From contig NC_134898.1 in the NCBI RefSeq assembly GCF_041734735.1, positions 43,877,797 to 43,941,796 of the forward strand: a stretch of 64,000 bases of DNA, written 5' to 3'. Origin of the DNA: Babylonia areolata (taxonomy: Eukaryota; Mollusca; Gastropoda; Neogastropoda; Buccinidae). The position numbers were made by a program, and so were the translations under genes. Below the pieces are notes generated by a model. The model was not told the DNA's origin and did no database searches. It was given only the letters and a program-made list of their open reading frames with translations. Each line of letters begins with the position of its first letter. Position 1 is the first letter of the stretch. Below are positions 63,350 through 64,000 of the stretch, piece after piece.

Positions 63350-63556
63350 ATCAGTATCTCTCTCTGTGTATAGATATAGATATGGATTGAGATCCTGGAG
63401 ATAACCAGTTAGTACTGTCTAATTTTTTTTTCCAACTTGTCATTGCTAAGTGGCTTTTTTTGCTTTTTCCCCTTTTTTTTCCAGCTTTTTAAGTTGATGG
63501 ATTTGAACAAGGATGGGATGCTCCCCAAAGAAGAGAACGACAAAATTCCTGTTGAG
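41252..63556 (+). CDS. Secretory-pathway JmjC/cupin-8 domain protein with EF-hand, 9 exons, 3' end beyond the window
   Basis: Exons 41252-41694, 44617-44683, 45058-45183, 47002-47048, 47632-47724, 51655-51834, 55968-56037, 57446-57481 and 63485-63556 join in frame to 378 codons with no stop, so the gene continues. Residues 1-20 (MYRMLPYVLYFIPVLTSGRA) look like a signal peptide. The cupin-8/JmjC fold shows the iron ligands H184 and D186 (SVIHTDSFDN) and H261 (KWIHQVRSYNSNVAVNFWW); both sets are intact, so an active 2-oxoglutarate/Fe(II) hydroxylase is expected. An EF-hand loop D360-LNKDGMLPKE-E371 has Asp/Asn at 1, 3 and 5 and Glu at 12. The family is near JMJD7/JMJD8/TYW5-like proteins, but I cannot name the orthologue. 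The substrate is unknown. ATG 41252 is chosen because the upstream frame lacks another ATG. Confidence 0.88.
41740..42640 (+). repeat. Degenerate minisatellite with unit about 45-70 bp
   Basis: The core TTTTGTGGTCCATATGT, a variable TTAGTTGTAGATGGGAC and a T-rich spacer recur about 14 times, with the last units (42480-42640) most alike. T/G strand bias creates open frames of over 140 codons in both strands. It begins about 45 bases past the exon 1 read-through stop. Confidence 0.85.
43051..43291 (-). mobile_element. tRNA-headed SINE family A, copy 1 (3' and head truncated)
   Basis: Minus strand from a degenerate head (TCTGAGGATCCTGGGTTCAA) through TGGGTAAAGGGTGGAGATTT and TCAACATATGTGCAGACCTA to the body GTTATGGAAACAAAAACATA. 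The A box is lost. Confidence 0.85.
43901..44277 (+). mobile_element. tRNA-headed SINE family A, copy 2
   Basis: Head CGCAATAGCCGAGTGGTCAA (A box) and GGGTTCGAATC (B box), body CACCTGGTGGGTAAAGGGTG and AAGATCCTGTAATCCATGTC, 3' end GTGAACGTGGGAGTTGCAGC and AAGAAGAAG tail. Full length. Confidence 0.92.
44617..44683 (+). CDS. JmjC/EF-hand protein, exon 2
   Basis: Acceptor TTTTCAG, donor GTAAGT. Encodes PDVMVPCSIQHKELLENSMA and LV, continuing AYLR of exon 1 across a phase-2 junction. Confidence 0.85.
45058..45183 (+). CDS. JmjC/EF-hand protein, exon 3 (HxD iron motif)
   Basis: 42 codons: MLWFSSGGTKSVIHTDSFDN and IICVIRGEKAFVMVDPARDR, then DK. His-Thr-Asp supplies two iron ligands; GGTKS...H and the beta-strand G-E-K are typical of the family. 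Donor GTATTG. Confidence 0.92.
45740..46101 (+). mobile_element. tRNA-headed SINE family A, copy 3, with target duplications
   Basis: Complete copy from GGGCGCAATAGCCGAGTGGT to (GAA)n. GAACATGTAACC occurs at 45725-45736 and again at 46102-46113, a perfect 12-base target duplication that defines both ends of the element. Confidence 0.95.
46525..46823 (-). mobile_element. tRNA-headed SINE family A, copy 4 (head missing)
   Basis: Minus strand body from GGTGGGTAAAGGGTGGAGAA through CAAATGTGCAGACCTGCTAA to GGGAGTAACAGCCCATGAAC and the GAA tail. The tRNA head is absent. Confidence 0.85.
47002..47048 (+). CDS. JmjC/EF-hand protein, exon 4 (47 bases)
   Basis: Encodes IKLHYDGAYSDIDVD plus two bases of a Ser codon. 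Acceptor TTTCACAG, donor GTACGT. Confidence 0.88.
47158..47545 (+). mobile_element. LINE 3'-end fragment (CR1/L2-like)
   Basis: It opens with LPAAIRSSLPGSQRN-like and LTEFEQNLKSYFFRE-like coding (47160-47265), the last residues of a LINE ORF2, and ends in TTAGCTTGATAAATGCTATA followed by (TTA)n at 47523-47545, as in the copy at 4090-5222. A long (GT)n and (CTGT)n microsatellite at 47358-47470 sits inside. Confidence 0.7.
47632..47724 (+). CDS. JmjC/EF-hand protein, exon 5
   Basis: Encodes (S)VDLTKYPAVGEIEFYHVNLT and AGDCLYIPYKW. GDCLYIPxxW is the strand leading to the distal iron His in cupin-8 proteins. Donor GTGAGT. Confidence 0.92.
49099..49418 (-). mobile_element. tRNA-headed SINE family A, copy 5
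   Basis: Minus strand head GACGGGCGCAATAGCCAAGT with B box GGGTTCGAATC, body intact to ATGGAGACACGAAAATACCC; an internal part of the 3' body is missing before the GAA tail at 49099-49112. Confidence 0.9.
49525..49845 (+). repeat. (GT)n-rich compound microsatellite, about 320 bp
   Basis: GT repeats with scattered GTGTGA, GTATTT and TATATATA units, including two near-identical stretches (about 49630-49680 and 49765-49815). Long open frames here are repeat artefacts. Confidence 0.95.
50745..50850 (+). repeat. Dispersed repeat, family D copy 3
   Basis: TCTCCGCATAGGCGGATAGT, AGTTTGCACAGGACAGGAAT, CCCCTGCCGGAGTCTGCACT and GGGTCACGGTAAGTATGT follow each other, the reverse complement arrangement of 1840-1965. 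Confidence 0.65.
51655..51834 (+). CDS. JmjC/EF-hand protein, exon 6 (distal iron His)
   Basis: Encodes (W)IHQVRSYNSNVAVNFWWNHY and QCNHNLSLDQVVLHGTDTLA. H261 is the third iron ligand. Strong T/C tract and CCAG acceptor, donor GTGTGT. Confidence 0.92.
51882..52262 (+). mobile_element. tRNA-headed SINE family A, copy 6
   Basis: Head GGGCTTAATAGCCGAGTGGT and GGGTTCAGATC, complete body, and tail AGAAGAAGA. The flanks ATGCATCTGT (51870-51879) and ATGCGTCTGT (52264-52273) are probably the target duplication with one change. Confidence 0.92.
52443..52919 (+). repeat. 60-bp minisatellite, eight copies
   Basis: The unit contains CTAACTTTTCTGGAGTATTT, TGCGGATGTGTCTGCATGTA and GTTTGGAGGAAGAAAGATTA. 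Copies are identical except for an A/G change at one site in two units and edge differences. The length is a multiple of three, so several frames on both strands stay open for 150-184 codons without being genes. It lies in intron 6 of the JmjC/EF-hand gene, and the near identity means recent expansion. Confidence 0.97.
53085..53460 (-). mobile_element. tRNA-headed V-SINE-like element (family C), best copy
   Basis: Minus strand: GGCCTAGAGGTAACGCGTCC (A-box region), AGTTCAAATCACTGC (B box), CTCCACTAGACCTTGAGTGG, core GACGATAAACCAAGATCCCG, GTGCAGCATGCACTTAGCGC and TTGTTCCTGGCAAAATTCTG, then AAACTGCACGCAGG and the 3' end GAATTTCACACAGAGAAATC. The core fits the V domain as I remember it. Confidence 0.82.
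53571..54305. mobile_element. Foldback element with 232-bp inverted arms
   Basis: Arm 53571-53802 and arm 54074-54305 are inverted copies differing at only a few bases; a (CA)n/(GT)n-bearing spacer of about 271 bases lies between. Each arm holds TTGACAACGGGCCTATGGTC and then CGAAACGTCGTGTCAA, which folds into a compact stem structure (outer TTGACA/TGTCAA, inner GGGCC/GGTCC, then GAAAC). Similar motifs occur in Penelope-like retroelements as hammerhead ribozymes, but the CTGATGA core here reads TTGACAA, so self-cleavage is doubtful. Confidence 0.8.
54590..54775 (+). repeat. (GT)n tracts with a tandem GATGAGCCTAGATGTTG unit
   Basis: Three copies of GCAGATGAGCCTAGATGTTG-like sequence (about 54610, 54666 and 54753) alternate with (GT)n runs, forming a compound minisatellite of about 50-90 base period. 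Confidence 0.85.
55718..55836 (-). mobile_element. tRNA-headed SINE family A, copy 7 (body fragment)
   Basis: Matches only the middle of the family (CATGTATGCAGCCATGCTCT to TTACAGGATCTTTGACGTGC on the plus strand). Confidence 0.8.
55968..56037 (+). CDS. JmjC/EF-hand protein, exon 7
   Basis: Encodes (R)DWIAEIAKSKPVIVEDLAQA and LSD, a helical linker after the cupin core. Acceptor TGTTGCAG, donor GTGAGT. Confidence 0.88.
56486..56705. mobile_element. TTAA-flanked MITE, 220 bp (piggyBac-like)
   Basis: TTAA at 56482-56485 and 56706-56709 bracket the element. The ends CTCACTCAGTACGGCCAG and, read inward from the right, CTCTTGCCATACGAACGGCG are imperfect inverted repeats. It has no coding capacity. 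It sits in intron 7 of the JmjC/EF-hand gene. Confidence 0.75.
57446..57481 (+). CDS. JmjC/EF-hand protein, exon 8 (36 bases)
   Basis: Twelve codons, DSPTEAEDMAKE, between TTTTTTTCAG and GTAAAT. It is short and in phase 0 on both sides, so it could be skipped without a frame change. Confidence 0.7.
58155..58275 (+). mobile_element. V-SINE-type 3' domain, headless copy
   Basis: TCAAGGCCTGACTAAGCGTG, GGTCAGGCATCTGCTTGGCA, GTGGTGTAGCGTATATGGAT and CGCAGTGACGCCTCCTTGAG, then a (TTAAAC)n-like tail. It is almost identical to the tail of the 5S-headed SINE at 40500-40653. Confidence 0.85.
58287..58646 (-). mobile_element. tRNA-headed SINE family A, copy 8 (diverged)
   Basis: Minus strand head GATGGGCGCAACGGCCAAGT, B-box-like GGTTTGAATC, then the body with an A-run at 58531-58547 and more substitutions than the other copies. 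Confidence 0.85.
58657..58883 (-). mobile_element. tRNA-headed SINE family A, copy 9, truncated, with target duplications
   Basis: Minus strand body and (GAA)n tail present; the tRNA head is lost. CATCAGCATACTTTCTT (from 58643) and CATCGGCATACTTTCTT (from 58884) flank it as a long target duplication with one change. It inserted immediately beside copy 8. Confidence 0.85.
59106..60283 (+). repeat. C-rich minisatellite, about 1.2 kb
   Basis: CCATGCCCTGCCCCC, CCATGCCTTGCCCCC and CCTTGCCCTGCCCCC units of 13-16 bases repeat about 80 times. The plus strand is nearly free of G apart from ATG and TTG, and the minus strand carries a G run of 4-7 in every unit. Open frames of up to 479 codons on the plus and 293 on the minus strand are products of the repeat. 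It lies in intron 8 of the JmjC/EF-hand gene. Confidence 0.97.
60385..60790 (+). mobile_element. tRNA-headed V-SINE-like element with the shared 3' domain
   Basis: Head AGCAGACTGGTGAAGAAGCT with B box GGGGTTCAAATCC, core GATGAACTGAGGTCCCATGT, GCAGCACACACTTGGTGCAC and GTTGTCCTCTGGCAAAATAA, then the 3' domain CTCAAGGCCTAAATGCATTG to GTGATACCCTC and an AAACTGAAGCTG tail. This copy joins a tRNA head, V core and the same tail found on the 5S-headed SINE. Confidence 0.8.
61437..61482 (-). mobile_element. Family C SINE 3'-end fragment
   Basis: AACAGAGTTCTTTGTGTGAA and ATTTTGCTCTC on the plus strand match the 3' end of the family C element at 53095-53130. It is a very short relic. Confidence 0.45.
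61571..61953 (-). mobile_element. tRNA-headed SINE family A, copy 10, full length with target duplications
   Basis: GACATTGAGCTC at 61559-61570 and 61954-61965 is a perfect 12-base duplication. The minus strand holds GGGCAAAGAAGCCGAATGGT, B box GGGTTCGAATC, the full body and the GAAGAAGAAGAAG tail. Confidence 0.95.
62222..62605 (-). mobile_element. LINE-type C-terminal ORF fragment
   Basis: A 127-codon open frame: VKLRIGVLPVKGPRWCRSLN, LCTVCKADESEHHFIHVFPS and ALRHRQRFANV. The pattern C-x2-C...E-x-H-F...Y...R resembles the zinc-knuckle-like end that follows the RT in several invertebrate LINE ORF2 proteins. RT blocks are not seen next to it. The open frame suggests a fairly young relic, or chance preservation. 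Confidence 0.55.
62856..63352 (+). repeat. Composite minisatellite: 85-bp unit plus (CA)n, three copies
   Basis: ACATTACTGTGTCATTCTAA, TTAGCTACGTCGGACTTCAT and ATGAAAACTGCGCT to CCTTGTTATTCAC recur at about 62857, 63027 and 63163, each followed by a (CA)n tract; the last tract runs to about 63348. The units differ at only a few bases. Confidence 0.93.
63485..63556 (+). CDS. JmjC/EF-hand protein, exon 9 (EF-hand)
   Basis: 24 codons, LFKLMDLNKDGMLPKEENDK and IPVE, after TTTTCCAG and before GTGTGT. The loop D-L-N-K-D-G-M-L-P-K-E-E fits a canonical calcium-binding EF-hand, with Pro at position 9 as a slight oddity. Confidence 0.88.
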
Positions 63557-63830
63557 GTGTGTATGTTATACTGTTTACCTTTCACCGTTATAGTTTTTCT
63601 GTAACAGCTGGGTATAAATTATTTTTACAAAGGGAAAAGCATGCCAGTTCGTTTGGCTTTATTATTTTTTAAAATCTGTCTGTGTCTGTGTCTGTGTCTC
63701 TCTCTATTGAGTACTCTTTCACTGCTTATGTTTATATTTTGTGATTGTTTTATGTTTTTTGTGCCTGACTATGTGTGCGTATGTGTTAGGGTAGCTGTTA
63801 GATACACATGTATTGTTAAAATGTATGTAC

Positions 63831-63871
<41 letters not shown>

Positions 63872-63914
63872 TCATATTTTGGTGTGTGTATGTAACATAG
63901 ATGTAATGTTGTAT

Positions 63915-64000
63915 GTTAACAAAAGCGTTTTTGTAAAGCACCTAGAGCAGATTTCTGGATAGTGTGCTATATAAGTATCCATTATTATTATTATTATATA
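63915..64000 (+). mobile_element. LINE/SINE 3'-end fragment with (ATT)n tail
   Basis: TTTTTGTAAAGCACCTAGAG, then GTGCTATATAAGTATCCATT and (ATT)n to the window edge, the same type of 3' end as at 5160-5222. Confidence 0.6.

Larger units (their letters stand above)
41695..63484 (+). other. Introns of the JmjC/EF-hand gene
   Basis: Eight introns total about 21 kb for 1.1 kb of coding sequence. Stretches not covered by named repeats (43300-43900, 44280-44616, 45190-45720, 46120-46520, 47730-49090, 50270-50740, 50860-51650, 54310-54580, 54780-55710, 56040-56480, 56710-57440, 57490-58150, 60800-61430, 61970-62220) are AT- or T-rich with (GA)n, (TA)n, (GT)n or C runs; I see no further gene in them. 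Confidence 0.7.

Overview
This is a eukaryotic window that looks like nuclear DNA of a mollusc, most likely a gastropod. Three intron-rich genes, with normal GT..AG splice sites, sit in AT-rich DNA packed with (CA)n/(GT)n tracts, V-SINE-like and tRNA-headed SINEs, LINE fragments, MITEs and minisatellites. The mollusc assignment rests on remembered similarity of the SINE families and is inference.

Genes. (1) Plus strand, 402-7792: a complete four-exon homologue of DGCR6/gonadal (gdl), 190 aa. (2) Minus strand, 36085 down to 10901: a complete homologue of the RNA-binding protein SYNCRIP/hnRNP Q-R, with one non-coding first exon and eleven coding exons that sum to exactly 626 codons plus stop. 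It has an acidic N-terminal domain, three RRMs, a Tyr-rich segment, an RGG region and the conserved C-terminal tail. Genes 1 and 2 converge. (3) Plus strand, from 41252 and running off the right edge: nine exons (378 codons so far) of a secretory-pathway JmjC/cupin-8 oxygenase with an intact His-x-Asp...His iron site and an EF-hand calcium loop downstream. A few codons at 2-61 may be the last exon of another plus-strand gene.

Mobile and repetitive DNA. SYNCRIP introns hold a 255-278 bp satellite in two separate introns (about 14.3-15.4 and 17.6-22.15 kb); its youngest part is a three-monomer higher-order repeat of about 808 bp. Between genes 2 and 3 lies a nearly full-length but decayed CR1-like LINE (minus, about 40.9 to 36.6 kb). 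Its ORF1 zinc finger is split by a SINE whose head is a structurally intact 5S rRNA sequence. Introns of the JmjC gene hold about ten copies of one tRNA-headed SINE, an eight-copy 60-bp minisatellite, a 1.2-kb C-rich minisatellite, a 232-bp-arm foldback element with a hammerhead-like motif, and a TTAA-flanked MITE.

The three genes have no evident shared pathway. The most unusual items are the 5S-headed SINE and its 3' domain shared with tRNA-headed SINEs, the higher-order repeat inside a housekeeping gene, the JmjC/EF-hand fusion, the foldback element, and a perfect four-unit heat-shock element at 32684-32701 beside an unassigned plus-strand ORF. I saw no clearly new multi-gene system.
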